A stretch of DNA of 64,000 nucleotides from positions 62,001-126,000 of the forward strand of contig JAYFNB010000012.1 of NCBI GenBank assembly GCA_034933685.1, given 5' to 3'. Origin of the DNA: UBA8514 sp034933685. GTDB lineage: Bacteria; Bacillota; Clostridia; Lachnospirales; Anaerotignaceae. Position numbers and translations under genes: made by a program. Below are positions 46,643-56,871 of the stretch, in pieces; the first letter of the stretch is position 1, and each line of letters begins with the position of its first letter. The notes under the pieces were generated by a model that searched no databases, had not been told where the DNA came from, and saw only the letters and a list, made by a program, of their open reading frames with translations.

Positions 46643-48118
46643 TTAGTGACAACTAAATGTTTCGCTGCCCTTTTCAAAAAAAGTTGAGTTTTGCTGATTG
46701 GATACCAAAGTGTCAAGTGTTGATTGAGCTTCTTCATCAACGACACTAGATGTTTTTTCATTCAGTTCATCAACATCCTCAACCACTGAAATATCGCTGC
46801 GAATCATGCCCATCCAGCAGCTATATGAAAATGTTCCGGTTTTTGTTGGTGTAAATTCAATGATATTCTCACCAGTTTTAAACTTATATTCAATGTTGTA
46901 CTCTGGAATAATCATTCTATTATTGCAACCATTAATGCTCCCTTGTGGCGCATCTATTGTCCACTTCACAGGTATTCCAGCCTGTACCTTAATTGCAGGA
47001 TAACGTCCAGAAGAAAGAGTGCTGTTCACAGTCTGGTAGCCATCCTTTATTACTGAATTTGATTCATTCAACTGGCTTGTATCGCTAACAGCAGATAGTG
47101 GCAATAAATTGACTGAACGTCCCGAAAGACTCCAACCGTTTGAAAACATGGATAGACCAAGAACCACAACTAACGTTGAACCAATTGTTCTTACTTTGCT
47201 AGTAGATTTTTTAGTTAATACTGAACTTAGTGCCCCAAGCCCAAACATCAGCGGCACAGTGCCAAGTGAAAATAAGAGCATGGAAAATGCACCATTGATT
47301 GCAGATCCTGTAGAAAGTGCATAAACCTGCATCGCCTGAAGAGGCCCGCATGGCATAAGGCCATTTAATAACCCAACAATCAATGGATTTTTCGACTTAC
47401 TCTTTTCGCTGTTAATTTTCTGTGCAAAAATACGTGGCATCCTAGGCATAAGCTTACGCATCCAAGGAAATACGCCTAACATATTAATTCCCATCATAAC
47501 CATGAACACACCAGCGACTAACTGAATCAATCCTCGAAACGCTCCAGTTAAAGTAATTACTGATCCCAATGCACCAACAATTCCACCAACAACAGTATAG
47601 GCAATCACACGCCCCAAGTTGTAGAGAAAACTAGGTCTAAGTGCCGCCAATTTATTATTGTGATCTAAGTCCGACTTGGGAATACATTGGGAGAGGTTTA
47701 TACCACCGCACATTGCAACGCAATGGACAGATGTTAATAGACCAATTACAAACAGCATCCAATAACTGGTACCAACTTCAGCGGTAGGAAAAATATTAAA
47801 AACATTTGTCACCCCCACCTGTTCCAACAGAATATATCCGGACAGAACAATAATAAGTGTACCAATCGCCTTCTTATTATTGGATGCAGACTGATGATCC
47901 TTAATTACCTTATAATCCAAGCGTTCAAGGATTGCCTCAATCTCACTCAGGGTGATAATATTCGCATCATAGGTAACTGTGGCGGTCTCAGCATTGTAGC
48001 TTACCTGTGCAAATGGGATGCCATGGGTATTTTGCAATTTTCTTTCAATTTTGTTTTGGCAGCTAACGCAGGTCATCCCACTTATGCGCAGCTTCTTTGT
48101 TTTCAATTCGGCTTCCAT
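46643..48118 (-). CDS. HMA - TauE/SafE-like - cupredoxin fusion protein
   Basis: 491 residues in three parts. An N-terminal HMA domain (GMTCVSCQNKI, Cys 17 and 20) is followed by a UreH_2/TauE-SafE-like membrane domain (about 120-340, with SVHCVAMCGGINLSQC and NGLMPCGPLQAMQVYALS). A C-terminal cupredoxin-like domain (about 370-450) has copper-ligand candidates in INGCNNRMIIPEY and FSYSCWMGMIRSD. The chain ends in FSCH. It probably moves or buffers copper across the membrane. It is the first gene of the copper operon, with a good promoter about 60 bases upstream. Confidence 0.87.
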   Translation of the reverse strand: MEAELKTKKLRISGMTCVSCQNKIERKLQNTHGIPFAQVSYNAETATVTYDANIITLSEIEAILERLDYKVIKDHQSASNNKKAIGTLIIVLSGYILLEQVGVTNVFNIFPTAEVGTSYWMLFVIGLLTSVHCVAMCGGINLSQCIPKSDLDHNNKLAALRPSFLYNLGRVIAYTVVGGIVGALGSVITLTGAFRGLIQLVAGVFMVMMGINMLGVFPWMRKLMPRMPRIFAQKINSEKSKSKNPLIVGLLNGLMPCGPLQAMQVYALSTGSAINGAFSMLLFSLGTVPLMFGLGALSSVLTKKSTSKVRTIGSTLVVVLGLSMFSNGWSLSGRSVNLLPLSAVSDTSQLNESNSVIKDGYQTVNSTLSSGRYPAIKVQAGIPVKWTIDAPQGSINGCNNRMIIPEYNIEYKFKTGENIIEFTPTKTGTFSYSCWMGMIRSDISVVEDVDELNEKTSSVVDEEAQSTLDTLVSNQQNSTFFEKGSETFSCH

Positions 48119-48177
48119 ATTAGAGCAAACACCTTCTTTCTTTTACTGTGGTCAGTATACCGTACATATTTGTAGAA

Positions 48178-48205
48178 ATTATATTCATTAACAAACTTCT
48201 CTCAA
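48178..48205 (-). promoter_or_regulatory. promoter of the copper operon
   Basis: On the minus strand TTGAGA (48200-48205), a 16-bp spacer and TATAAT (48178-48183), about 60 bases before the first gene. GTATAC-like sequence just downstream might be an operator. I see no CsoR or CopY gene in the window. Confidence 0.65.
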
Positions 48206-48850
48206 TTTTTTGTTAAAATCCTATGATAGAAAAACATCGAAAGGTATAATAATTCTGATCGGCTTAAGTTTCGTATAAACTTGTTGTTTGCAATTTTTTG
48301 TTCCGCATATTTAGGGGTGCATGATGTGCTATCCATAGTACATATTACAATAATTTTCCTGTCACACCAGCAACCAGGACTATTGAAAATAAATAAAATC
48401 CTTCTAAAATCTAATCTCTATATTCTTCTTTCAACAAACGCATGGGTATTAAAAAATTTGTGAAAGACTGGCTGCTAAATACGACATTACTGGCATCATT
48501 AGCTGTTCAAATTCTTGAAGTTCTGAGACATATAGAAAGAATTCCGATATCCCCTTCTAACTCTATTTCTGATTTTTAGTATGAAAAATTAGGCAGAGTC
48601 TATAGGGCTTTAACGTTAACCTAGAGACTCTGCCTTTAACTAATCGAGAACAATAATGGAATAGACCGGCTTAATACATATTAAATATCTCGAGTTTTAA
48701 ATCATTAAGGATGCCGTATGAAAATTGCTGCCGATATAGCAAAGTTAAAATAATTAAGACTGAATATGTAAAATACAGCTTAACATTTGAAGTGCTCCCT
48801 TCATTAGACAATGGATATCATTTATCTAACAAAAAGGAGCACTCCACATA
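48206..48850. other. intergenic stretch with two hairpins, possible decayed gene
   Basis: A plus-strand frame at 48442-48579 (45 codons, no ribosome site) is followed by AGGCAGAGTCT (48591-48601) inverted at 48625-48635, a terminator-like hairpin. AGTGCTCC (48791-48798) is inverted at 48836-48843 with inner paired bases, just past the PFOR stop. No intact gene is convincing. Confidence 0.5.
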
Positions 48851-51800
48851 TTATAATGAACTCATTTTACTGTATAACTTATAACGCTCTTTTGCATATT
48901 CTTCTGCCTTTGTAAACAAATGTTCCGCTTCATCTGGAAATGTTCTAGCAAGTGAACTGTATCGAACTTGTCCCAAAAGAAAATCACGGAAACTTTCAGT
49001 TGGTTCTTTTGAATCAAGAATAAACGGATTTTTGCCCTCCTTGTTTAACTCAGGATTATATCGGTAAAGATGCCAATATCCTGCATTAACTGCCCTTTTA
49101 ATAGTAGCCATGCTTTTACCCATTCCTTCCTTTATACCATGACTTATACATGGTGCATATGCAATTATTATAGATGGTCCATTAAAACGTTCCGCCTCAC
49201 GAACTGCCTTAATCAGTTGGGCATTGTCTGCATTAATACCTACCTGTGCAACATATGCATTACCATAAGTCATCATCATTCTACCCAAATCCTTCTTGCC
49301 TGATTTCTTTCCAGAGCTAGCAAATTTGGCAACAGCAGAGACCGGGGTAGATTTGGATGCTTGACCACCCGTATTGGAATAAACCTCAGTATCGAATACC
49401 AATACATTTATATCTTCCCCTGATGCCATAATATGGTCAAGACCACCAAACCCGATATCGTATGCCCAACCATCTCCGCCAACAATCCACTGGGAACGCT
49501 TAACCAAATAATCTTTTCTTTGCCTAATGTTATTTAATAATAACATTACCTCATCGTCCGCTATTTCGTAGTTCTCTATGGCATCAATAAGCTTATTACT
49601 TACTTGTTCACTTACTTCTCCATCCTCTTTATAGTTTAACCAGTCGATGATTAATTCTTTAATCGTATTATCTACATTTGTAGAAAGCAGATTTTTCATC
49701 GTTTCTTCCAATCCATTTCTCATTTGCTTTGTTGCAAGATGCATTCCAAACCCAAATTCTGCATTATCTTCAAACAAAGAATTTGCCCAAGCAGGTCCTT
49801 TGCCTTCTTTATTTTTAGAATAAGCACTGCTTGGTGCACTTGCTCCCCAAATGGATGAACAACCTGTAGCATTGGCAATCATCATACGATTCCCATATAA
49901 TTGGGTGATAAGCTTAATATATGCTGTTTCCCCACAGCCCGCACAAGCTCCAGAAAATTCAATTAACGGTTCTCTAAACTGGCTATCCTTAACAGTGGCA
50001 CCAAGAGGAATGTTTGTTTTATAGCCAACAGTACAATTAGCAAATTCCCAATTATCAACCTCATTAGATAATTGTGTCTCAATAGGTTTCATAACAAGAG
50101 CCTTTTCCTTTGCAGGGCAGATGTCTGCGCAATTCCCACAGCCTGTACAATCCATAGGACTTATCTGCATTCTGTAATATAAACCTTCAAAAGATTTACC
50201 TGTCGCCTTTTTGGTTTTAAAAGAAATCGGAGTTTTGTTTAGCTCTTCTTCCGTAAGCAAAAAAGGTCTAATTACTGCATGAGGGCAAATATAAGAACAT
50301 TGATTGCACTGAATGCAATTTTCTTCAATCCACTCTGGTACATTAACTGCAATGCCTCGTTTTTCATAGGCCGTAGTACCTGAAGGAATCGTTCCGTCTT
50401 CTATGCCGCTAAAAGCACTAACAGGCAAATCTTGACCCTTCTGCGCCTGCATGGGTCTCATTATATTTTTTACAAAATCAGGTTCTTTAACAGAGTTATT
50501 TATAATCATTTGACTATTCTCATTGGCATTTAACCATTCCTTCGGAACTATAACCTCATGAATTTGTTCAACGCCTTTTAATATAGCGTCCTGATTCATT
50601 TTAACCACCTTATCCCCTTTTTTACTGTAGGAGTAGGTTACCGCTTTGTTTAACTCATCAATAAATACCTCTTTGGAAAGTATATTTATCAGTTTAAAAA
50701 ACGCCCCTTGCATAATCATATTAATTCGATTTCCCAGACCAATTTCTTCTGCAATTTTCACAGCATTAATTGTATAAAATTTAACTTCTTTTTCTGCAAT
50801 TAACTTCTTATATTTAGCTGACAAATATTGTTCTAATTCCTCATCAGACCACTGGCAGTTAAGAACAAAAATTCCACCTTGTTTTACGTCGTCAAGGATG
50901 TCATATTTATTAACGTAGGACTGGTTATGACACGCAATATAATCTGCATTATCTACCAAATATGTTGACTTAATTGTTGACTTCCCAAAGCGGAGATGGG
51001 ATATGGTAACGCCGCCTGATTTTTTTGAGTCATAATCAAAGTAAGCCTGTACTTGATTCTCTGTTTTATTACCAATAATCATAATTGCCTGCTTGTTAGA
51101 ACCCACCGTTCCATCAGAACCCAAACCCCAAAATTTACAAGAAATTCGATCAGATGGTTCTGTTGAGACTTTTAAAACTTTTTCTAGTGATGTTTTTGTA
51201 ACATCATCAACAATACCTATCGTAAAATTCGTTTTAGGACTTTTCTGTTTTAAATTTTCATAAACCGCCGTGATATCTGCTGAATTGGTATCTTTTGAAC
51301 CTAAGCCATATCGGCCGCCTACAATAACTGGGGCATTATCCACATCACTGAAGCATACCTTTACATCTAAACAAAGTGGCTCGCCAATTGAACCCGGCTC
51401 CTTTGTACGGTCTAAAACCGCAACCTTTTTCACAGACTTAGGAATAACATTTAGTAAATGCTTGCTTGAGAAAGGGCGATACAAATGCACTTTAACTAAA
51501 CCATATTTTTCTCCTTTCCCATTGTGATAATCAACGGTTTCCTCTATGGTTTGTGTTACGGAACCCATTGCTATAATAATATATTCTGCATCTTCCGCTC
51601 CATAATAATCAAACAAGCCATATTTCCTTCCAGTTTTTCTACCTAGCTGCGCAAAGTAATTTTCTACAACTGGTATAATATCGCCATAAAATGGATTACT
51701 TGCCTCTCTTCCTTGAAAATAAATATCCGAATTTTGAGCTGTTCCACGAGTAACAGGATGATTCGGAGACAATGCTCTATTCCTAAATTCCTGTACCGCT

Positions 51801-52393
51801 TCATAATCAATCATTTCAGAATAGTCTCTATATTCCAAAGCTTCTACTTTTTGTATTTCATGTGATGTTCTAAAACCATCAAAGAAGTGCACAAATGGTA
51901 ACCTGCCTTTTATTGCAGATAGATGTGCAATGGCAGCTAAGTCAATCACCTCTTGCACAGAACCACTTGCCAATAACGCACACCCTGTTTGCCTAACCGC
52001 CATGACGTCCTGATGATCTCCAAAGATGCTTAAGGCATGTGCTGTAATCGCCCTGGCACTCACATGAAGTACGCCTGGTAAAAGTTCTCCTGAAACCTTA
52101 TACAAATTAGGTATCATTAAAAGTAGCCCTTGAGAAGCAGTAAATGTGGTTGACAATGCCCCGCCTTGAAGAGAACCATGAAAAGCTCCTGCCGCACCGG
52201 CTTCCGACTGCATCTCAACCACACTAACTTCTTGATTAAATATGTTTTTTCTACCCTTTGCAGCCCACTCATCTGTAATTTCAGCCATACCAGAGGATGG
52301 CGTTATAGGGTATATTGCCGCAACATCCGTAAAGGCATAAGCCGAATATGCTGCAGCTGTGTTTCCATCTAAAGTTAACTGTACTTTTCCCAT
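48851..52393 (-). CDS. nifJ: pyruvate:ferredoxin (flavodoxin) oxidoreductase
   Basis: 1180 residues, the standard single-chain PFOR length. Domain I starts with YAFTDVAAIYPITPSSGMAE. Two [4Fe-4S] ferredoxin motifs follow (CIQCNQCSYICPHAVIRP and CTGCGNCADICPAKEKAL). The TPP-binding region includes GDGWAYDIGFGGLDH and EVYSNTGGQASKSTP, with GACAGCGETAY before it. It converts pyruvate and CoA to acetyl-CoA, CO2 and reduced ferredoxin, the low-potential donor also suited to the LcdAB activator. A GGAGAG site precedes the ATG. It starts 27 bases after a small spore-type gene. Confidence 0.97.
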   Translation of the reverse strand: MGKVQLTLDGNTAAAYSAYAFTDVAAIYPITPSSGMAEITDEWAAKGRKNIFNQEVSVVEMQSEAGAAGAFHGSLQGGALSTTFTASQGLLLMIPNLYKVSGELLPGVLHVSARAITAHALSIFGDHQDVMAVRQTGCALLASGSVQEVIDLAAIAHLSAIKGRLPFVHFFDGFRTSHEIQKVEALEYRDYSEMIDYEAVQEFRNRALSPNHPVTRGTAQNSDIYFQGREASNPFYGDIIPVVENYFAQLGRKTGRKYGLFDYYGAEDAEYIIIAMGSVTQTIEETVDYHNGKGEKYGLVKVHLYRPFSSKHLLNVIPKSVKKVAVLDRTKEPGSIGEPLCLDVKVCFSDVDNAPVIVGGRYGLGSKDTNSADITAVYENLKQKSPKTNFTIGIVDDVTKTSLEKVLKVSTEPSDRISCKFWGLGSDGTVGSNKQAIMIIGNKTENQVQAYFDYDSKKSGGVTISHLRFGKSTIKSTYLVDNADYIACHNQSYVNKYDILDDVKQGGIFVLNCQWSDEELEQYLSAKYKKLIAEKEVKFYTINAVKIAEEIGLGNRINMIMQGAFFKLINILSKEVFIDELNKAVTYSYSKKGDKVVKMNQDAILKGVEQIHEVIVPKEWLNANENSQMIINNSVKEPDFVKNIMRPMQAQKGQDLPVSAFSGIEDGTIPSGTTAYEKRGIAVNVPEWIEENCIQCNQCSYICPHAVIRPFLLTEEELNKTPISFKTKKATGKSFEGLYYRMQISPMDCTGCGNCADICPAKEKALVMKPIETQLSNEVDNWEFANCTVGYKTNIPLGATVKDSQFREPLIEFSGACAGCGETAYIKLITQLYGNRMMIANATGCSSIWGASAPSSAYSKNKEGKGPAWANSLFEDNAEFGFGMHLATKQMRNGLEETMKNLLSTNVDNTIKELIIDWLNYKEDGEVSEQVSNKLIDAIENYEIADDEVMLLLNNIRQRKDYLVKRSQWIVGGDGWAYDIGFGGLDHIMASGEDINVLVFDTEVYSNTGGQASKSTPVSAVAKFASSGKKSGKKDLGRMMMTYGNAYVAQVGINADNAQLIKAVREAERFNGPSIIIAYAPCISHGIKEGMGKSMATIKRAVNAGYWHLYRYNPELNKEGKNPFILDSKEPTESFRDFLLGQVRYSSLARTFPDEAEHLFTKAEEYAKERYKLYSKMSSL

Positions 52394-52420
52394 AATCTAA
52401 CTCTCCAACTCTATAGTTTT

Positions 52421-52612
52421 TTAAAGCTTGCTACCATTATCAACCCAGTTTTTAGCTTTTTCTACACTATAGTCACCTGGAATTTTTAAGTTGGTTCCCA
52501 TTTCTACCCTATCCTCGTTTGCCCATGCGGCAGTGCCTTCACTATTCGTAGCAGTTGAACTACGAAGTCTCTTATTATCCATTCCATCTAAAGTATTCCT
52601 GTTGCCCGACAT
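52421..52612 (-). CDS. DUF3787 small protein, possible spore surface protein
   Basis: 63 residues with the TAAWANEDRVEMGTNLKIPG core and a VEKAKNWVDNGSK end typical of DUF3787. The family is found in spore-forming clostridia and is named for a spore surface protein of C. difficile. AAAGGAGGAAAAG precedes the ATG at 52612. It is upstream of PFOR in the same direction with only 27 bases between, but a sporulation-specific promoter was not identified. Confidence 0.65.
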   Translation of the reverse strand: MSGNRNTLDGMDNKRLRSSTATNSEGTAAWANEDRVEMGTNLKIPGDYSVEKAKNWVDNGSKL

Positions 52613-52770
52613 AATCTTTTCCTCCTTTATATTTTAAATTTATAGTTTAAAACTCTTGATTTATCATTTAAGAATTGTTTCCATAAATCTACTTTTTAAC
52701 TTCTCCAAAAAAAGTATTCTTATTCTTTTCTGTCAAAGATTAACCTTCTGAATATTTTGGCACAAAAGAA

Positions 52771-53219
52771 TTAGGATTCAAAAGATGGGGTAAAACATGA
52801 ACCATGGCAAGGATAATCCCTTGAATATTCAGCCTTATTCCACTTTAAGGCACAGCCCATATCAGGACAACGAGGTGCTGTGGGTGTAAGCAAATTGACC
52901 ACTGCTTCAAAGGCATTACTAGCGACATTTGGTCGAAAAATTGTGCGAGACGGAGAGAAAATCTCCCTATAGATACTTTCTTTTCCCAGCACCATGTCTG
53001 TAAGGATATTGCTGACACCATAGAGAAGGTCATGCCACATTTATTGAAACCTATGGCAACCTATAAACCCGTAGTACTAGCAGAATATTTACCGATATTA
53101 TGGAACACCGACGAGAGTCAGGCAATCCTGCGTTGCCCAGAGGTATCTTATTTTGCATTTGGGTAGTGTCGATTTGCAATATCCTCAAGATCGTTAAAAG
53201 TACCGGCTTTTTTGTCTAA
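52771..53219 (-). pseudogene. decayed FAD oxidoreductase with C-terminal Rieske domain
   Basis: Pieces in different minus-strand frames match one protein in order: DLEDIANRHYPNAK, then NIGKYSASTTGL, VAIGFNK, DMVLGKESIYREIFSPSR and finally a Rieske segment RCPDMGCALKWNKAEYSRDY plus PCHGS. Stops and frameshifts separate them and an internal segment is missing. Rieske ligands are damaged too: CxH reads CPD and CPCH reads YPCH. This is a clearly dead 3' part of a DAO-type oxidoreductase. Confidence 0.85.
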
Positions 53220-53336
53220 ATGGAATTTGTGGTTTGCAATCTTGAAACATCTTATAAAGTTATTTCAAACAAGCTTCAACACAGCGAATATTTTTTTCAG
53301 AAAAAGGAATATTATTCGAAGAAAGGAAGTGTTACG

Positions 53337-54014
53337 ATGTTTAAACATGAAAAGCAACTTTTTCATAAAGTTGAAGTAGAAAGACCCAATCCACAGTATG
53401 CTGTTTTAATGCAGGAGCAGCTTGGTGGCGGAAACGGTGAGCTGAAAGCTGCAATGCAATATATGTCTCAAAGTTTTCGCATTAAGGATCCCGCTATCAA
53501 GGATTTGTTTATGGACATTGCGGCCGAAGAGCTCAGCCATATGGAAATGGTAGCTCAGACAATTAATTTGCTCAACGGACACGATGTTGATTATTCCGCT
53601 GTAAATGCAGGCGAAATTCAGACACATGTGATTCTGGGACTCAATCCGGGGCTTATCAATTCATCTGGTTACTCATGGACCGGCGATTATGTTACGGTGA
53701 CTGGCGATCTCTGCGCAGATTTGCTCTCAAACATAGCTTCAGAGCAGAGAGCAAAAGTTGTATACGAATATCTTTACCGTCAGATTAATGATAAAAAGGT
53801 AAAGGAAACCATTGATTTTTTGCTTAACCGAGAGGAAGCACACAACGCAATGTTTCGTGAAGCCTTTAATCGTGTGCAGGATTCTGGTTCTAACAAAGAT
53901 TTTGGTGTAACCCGTGATTCTAGAATTTATTTCGATCTTTCGAATCCTTCTCCTGCAAACGCCTTTGGAGATACACAGGCCAAGCCCGTTAGCTTTAACA
54001 ATCCAAATGGTTAA
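53337..54014 (+). CDS. manganese catalase family protein
   Basis: 225 residues from the ATG at 53337 (AAAGGAAG seven bases upstream); the frame opens 39 codons earlier without support. Ferritin-like four-helix fold with di-manganese ligands expected in GELKAAMQY, DIAAEELSHMEMVAQT, ASEQRAKVVYEYL and NREEAHNAMFREAF. It would destroy hydrogen peroxide, and similar proteins (CotJC, YjqC) occur in spore coats. It is a lone plus-strand gene ending at a good terminator. Base composition is higher in G+C than its neighbours, which could mean transfer. Confidence 0.92.
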   Translation: MFKHEKQLFHKVEVERPNPQYAVLMQEQLGGGNGELKAAMQYMSQSFRIKDPAIKDLFMDIAAEELSHMEMVAQTINLLNGHDVDYSAVNAGEIQTHVILGLNPGLINSSGYSWTGDYVTVTGDLCADLLSNIASEQRAKVVYEYLYRQINDKKVKETIDFLLNREEAHNAMFREAFNRVQDSGSNKDFGVTRDSRIYFDLSNPSPANAFGDTQAKPVSFNNPNG

Positions 54015-54017
54015 ATA

Positions 54018-54055
54018 AATAGAATGGCAGCCAAGGGTTGCCATTCTATTTTATT
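54018..54055 (+). terminator. terminator after manganese catalase
   Basis: A perfect 12-bp stem (54018-54029 with 54039-54050) followed by TTTATTT. Confidence 0.9.
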
Positions 54056-54278
54056 TCTTAAACTCCTTCCCCAGCGACACTGTGAAAAGAGTAAAACTTA
54101 AAGCTACGGATATAAGAAATTATTTTTGATATAAAAAAGTCAGTTTCGCCAACCATTCAGAAAACATCTGGATTCAGCTTGTGAATTCACATAATTTCTA
54201 ATAACTATCTATCAATTTTAATAGGTAGTACAAATAGTGTAAAAAAATTTTTCACATAGAATGGTTAAAGATAAGGCA

Positions 54279-54626
54279 TTATATATTTGCATCTGCTGCA
54301 AAAGCATCTGAACCCATTGGTGAAATTGTGACATAAAGGCGCAAGACATCTTCACCCATATTTATGACTTGCAAGCTCTCCTGGCCATTGATCTGCATTA
54401 ATTCGCCCTCTTGCAACGAGTTTTCATTTCCATCAGTTACAACATTGGCATTACCCTTCATGACCTGAAGGAGAAGTGTTGAATCAAGATGTGTGTGACC
54501 TGGTAGCATTTCCCCTTTTGCAATGTTTAGGATAAAGGCAATTACATTATCACTTTTGAAAATCATTCGCTTTGCAATTTTATCTTGAGGCTTATGAAAA
54601 TAATCTTTAAAAATAAACTTGTTCAT
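54279..54626 (-). CDS. small cupin-domain protein
   Basis: 115 residues from the ATG at 54626, seven bases after GGAGGG. Single cupin barrel: LPGHTHLDSTLLLQVMKG supplies two histidines and a glutamine, and GELMQINGQESLQVINMGE forms the second motif, but without its usual histidine. A catalytic metal site is therefore doubtful, and a binding or sensing role is as likely. It is a single gene with its own space on both sides. An imperfect 9-bp stem about 70 bases past the stop may end it. Confidence 0.8.
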   Translation of the reverse strand: MNKFIFKDYFHKPQDKIAKRMIFKSDNVIAFILNIAKGEMLPGHTHLDSTLLLQVMKGNANVVTDGNENSLQEGELMQINGQESLQVINMGEDVLRLYVTISPMGSDAFAADANI

Positions 54627-54910
54627 AGACAAACCCTCCTTTAATAAAAGTTCAAACTTTAATATACCCCAATTGGGATAATAAAATAACTAATTTCTTT
54701 TCAGCAAAATGCTCAAATGCTATATAGAAGTAGCTCATCTATTTCCGTACTCTATAAATGCCCTATATCCCCTATTTCATTTTTATTATGGCAAATATTA
54801 TATCGTGCATACAGGTATCCGTAATATGCTGATTTCCCCACTTGAAAGAATTAAGTATCACTTCTCTAAAATATTGTTGTCCCTAGATGAAACTCCAATG
54901 AATGTAAATT

Positions 54911-55168
54911 TCAAGGGTATACGTCATTTGAATTAAATAGATTGGTTACTTGACGAGTAATAAAAAATATGATCAAACAACCAGCCACAAGCTTTCCTTC
55001 ATGCAATGTAGCTACGCTGATGGCTTTTTTTATATTCTGCATAGTCCTTGAATTGGGAACATAAGTCAACAGACCAAGCCTACTTTCGTGGCATTTGAAA
55101 TATTCATTCCATCCATCAAACAGCTTTGCCGCTTTTCTTAAATAATTATAAAATCCAATCCGTATCAT
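54911..55168 (-). CDS. uncertain 85-residue open frame
   Basis: The frame lies downstream of the ABC permease in the same direction and starts about 30 bases after it. There is no strong ribosome site, and I recognise no domain. The product (MIRIGFYNYLRKAAKLFDGW at the start) has one hydrophobic stretch. It may be a gene remnant or chance. The rest of 54633-54910 holds nothing convincing. Confidence 0.25.
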   Translation of the reverse strand: MIRIGFYNYLRKAAKLFDGWNEYFKCHESRLGLLTYVPNSRTMQNIKKAISVATLHEGKLVAGCLIIFFITRQVTNLFNSNDVYP

Positions 55169-55200
55169 TACTTAAGCTTGTCTTTAATTTCAATCTTTTA

Positions 55201-56871
55201 TTAACTCCCTTGTTCTATGTCTTTCCACGAAATTTTAAAGCTATAGTGCCATAAAATCATTACAATCACCAAAGATATTCCAATGTTTAAAACTAAACCA
55301 AACGAAAGCAACACTACTGCTATATAGTGAATAGCCGCGGCAATACCGCATAAAGCAAACATAATAAATATTGTAACCGTACTGCTACCATTTTGAGCAT
55401 ATTGAAAATCTTTATAAAAAGGCAGTTCCTTCTTTGAAAAGTGAAAAATAGTAAGCATTAATATTAACATGTTAAGAAAAATTAACGCCAAGTCTGGTAC
55501 AATTTTCAATCCAAAGATGCCAATAAAAAGCAAGCTTAAAAGCAAAAAAATTGGTACTATGTATTTATACAAGAATCCTTTAAATGCACATTTTAATACC
55601 ACCGCTGGATTGTCAACTGGCAGTGCCTTATAAATCCATGCACCCTTGTAATTTTGGCTTAAACTAATTAGTGGAAACATTGCGGCAAGAAGTGCAACCG
55701 AGATGTACAGATAAAGATAATACCTTCCTTGTGATATTTGTGCATATACATCCGAAAACGACTCCATACCTCCGAACAAGTTAAGCATAAAAATAAAGGG
55801 AAATATTACCGACAATGCCATATTAGGATATATCTTAAGTTTCAATTTTCTTTCATTGTCCAACATTTGTAACGTAAATCTAAAAAAGGCTTTCTCCATG
55901 GGAGTATTACAAATAATATTGCATACTATTTGTCGCAACGATACTTTTTCCATTGTTTTTCTCTTTGAGCTGCCACTGTTCAGCTTCTGAAGATTCCTTT
56001 CAAATCCAGGTGCAACAACCGTAACATATAGCATTATAGCCATTATTGGAACAATGATTCCAACCGCACTAAGTACAACGTAATGTCTGTTATAGTCATG
56101 CTCAATGAAAATACTAAAAGCAGCAGAAAACCATGCTGATGGTAGCAACAAATGCCACCACTGTGGGGTTACGCTTATATTCAAATCCGAAAAATTAAAT
56201 ATTCGTCCTATAAACTGGTACATAACAGACATGGAGATTGTCAATGCAATTTGGAAATAGTTTATGATGTCTTTTAGCTTTTCACCGCTAAAAGCAGTAA
56301 GAATCACATAGTAGAGAAGTGATGTAAACAAAATTACAAATCCGCAAATCATTATAATTTCAAAAAACAACACAATAAAAAACAAAAAACCATATCGGAA
56401 GAAGCCGATAACAAGTGCTCCGGCTGTTATAGCCAATGTTATGCTAAAAAGATAAACAACGATATGAATTAGTTTTGAGGCGCTTAATGTTTTGGCATCT
56501 ACCGGTCTAGGCAAAAGTATGTTTTTATCGTCAATGTCAAGAAGCACTGACGAAAAATCTGAAATCATAGTTGTCATAATCATAAATATAAGCATACCTA
56601 TTACAATGTTCATTTTTAAAAACAATGGAAACGGAGGCAAAATAAAAATCCCAATAAAAATACCCATTAATGCATAAATCAGTAAGCCTGATCTAAAGGA
56701 ATTTTTAGTTTCATTATTATTTTTCCCATTCATCATAATTGTTGGAGTTCTTCGTTCATCCATAACAAATTTAATTTGTAGAATTTTTCTCATTAAAGGA
56801 TAATCAATTCCAGCAAGTTTGAAAATAAACTTAATTTTATCTAAAAATTTTAAAATAGTAAACTCTTTCAT
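55201..56871 (-). CDS. ABC-2-like exporter permease
   Basis: 556 residues with about 12 hydrophobic spans in two blocks, separated by a charged stretch near residue 330 (LNSGSSKRKTMEKVSLRQIV). IDDKNILLPRPVDAKTLSASK, quoted in part, is typical of the ABC_tran_2 type permease found in Firmicutes. It overlaps the ATPase gene by four bases (ATGA), so the two make one exporter. The substrate is unknown. Confidence 0.83.
   Translation of the reverse strand: MKEFTILKFLDKIKFIFKLAGIDYPLMRKILQIKFVMDERRTPTIMMNGKNNNETKNSFRSGLLIYALMGIFIGIFILPPFPLFLKMNIVIGMLIFMIMTTMISDFSSVLLDIDDKNILLPRPVDAKTLSASKLIHIVVYLFSITLAITAGALVIGFFRYGFLFFIVLFFEIIMICGFVILFTSLLYYVILTAFSGEKLKDIINYFQIALTISMSVMYQFIGRIFNFSDLNISVTPQWWHLLLPSAWFSAAFSIFIEHDYNRHYVVLSAVGIIVPIMAIMLYVTVVAPGFERNLQKLNSGSSKRKTMEKVSLRQIVCNIICNTPMEKAFFRFTLQMLDNERKLKLKIYPNMALSVIFPFIFMLNLFGGMESFSDVYAQISQGRYYLYLYISVALLAAMFPLISLSQNYKGAWIYKALPVDNPAVVLKCAFKGFLYKYIVPIFLLLSLLFIGIFGLKIVPDLALIFLNMLILMLTIFHFSKKELPFYKDFQYAQNGSSTVTIFIMFALCGIAAAIHYIAVVLLSFGLVLNIGISLVIVMILWHYSFKISWKDIEQGS

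Noticed and set aside
48281..48463. Plus-strand open frame of 60 codons.
   Set aside because: No ribosome site or homology that I can see; kept only as part of the intergenic note.
54709..54936. Plus-strand open frame of 75 codons.
   Set aside because: No ribosome site and no recognisable domain, and it overlaps another doubtful frame on the other strand.
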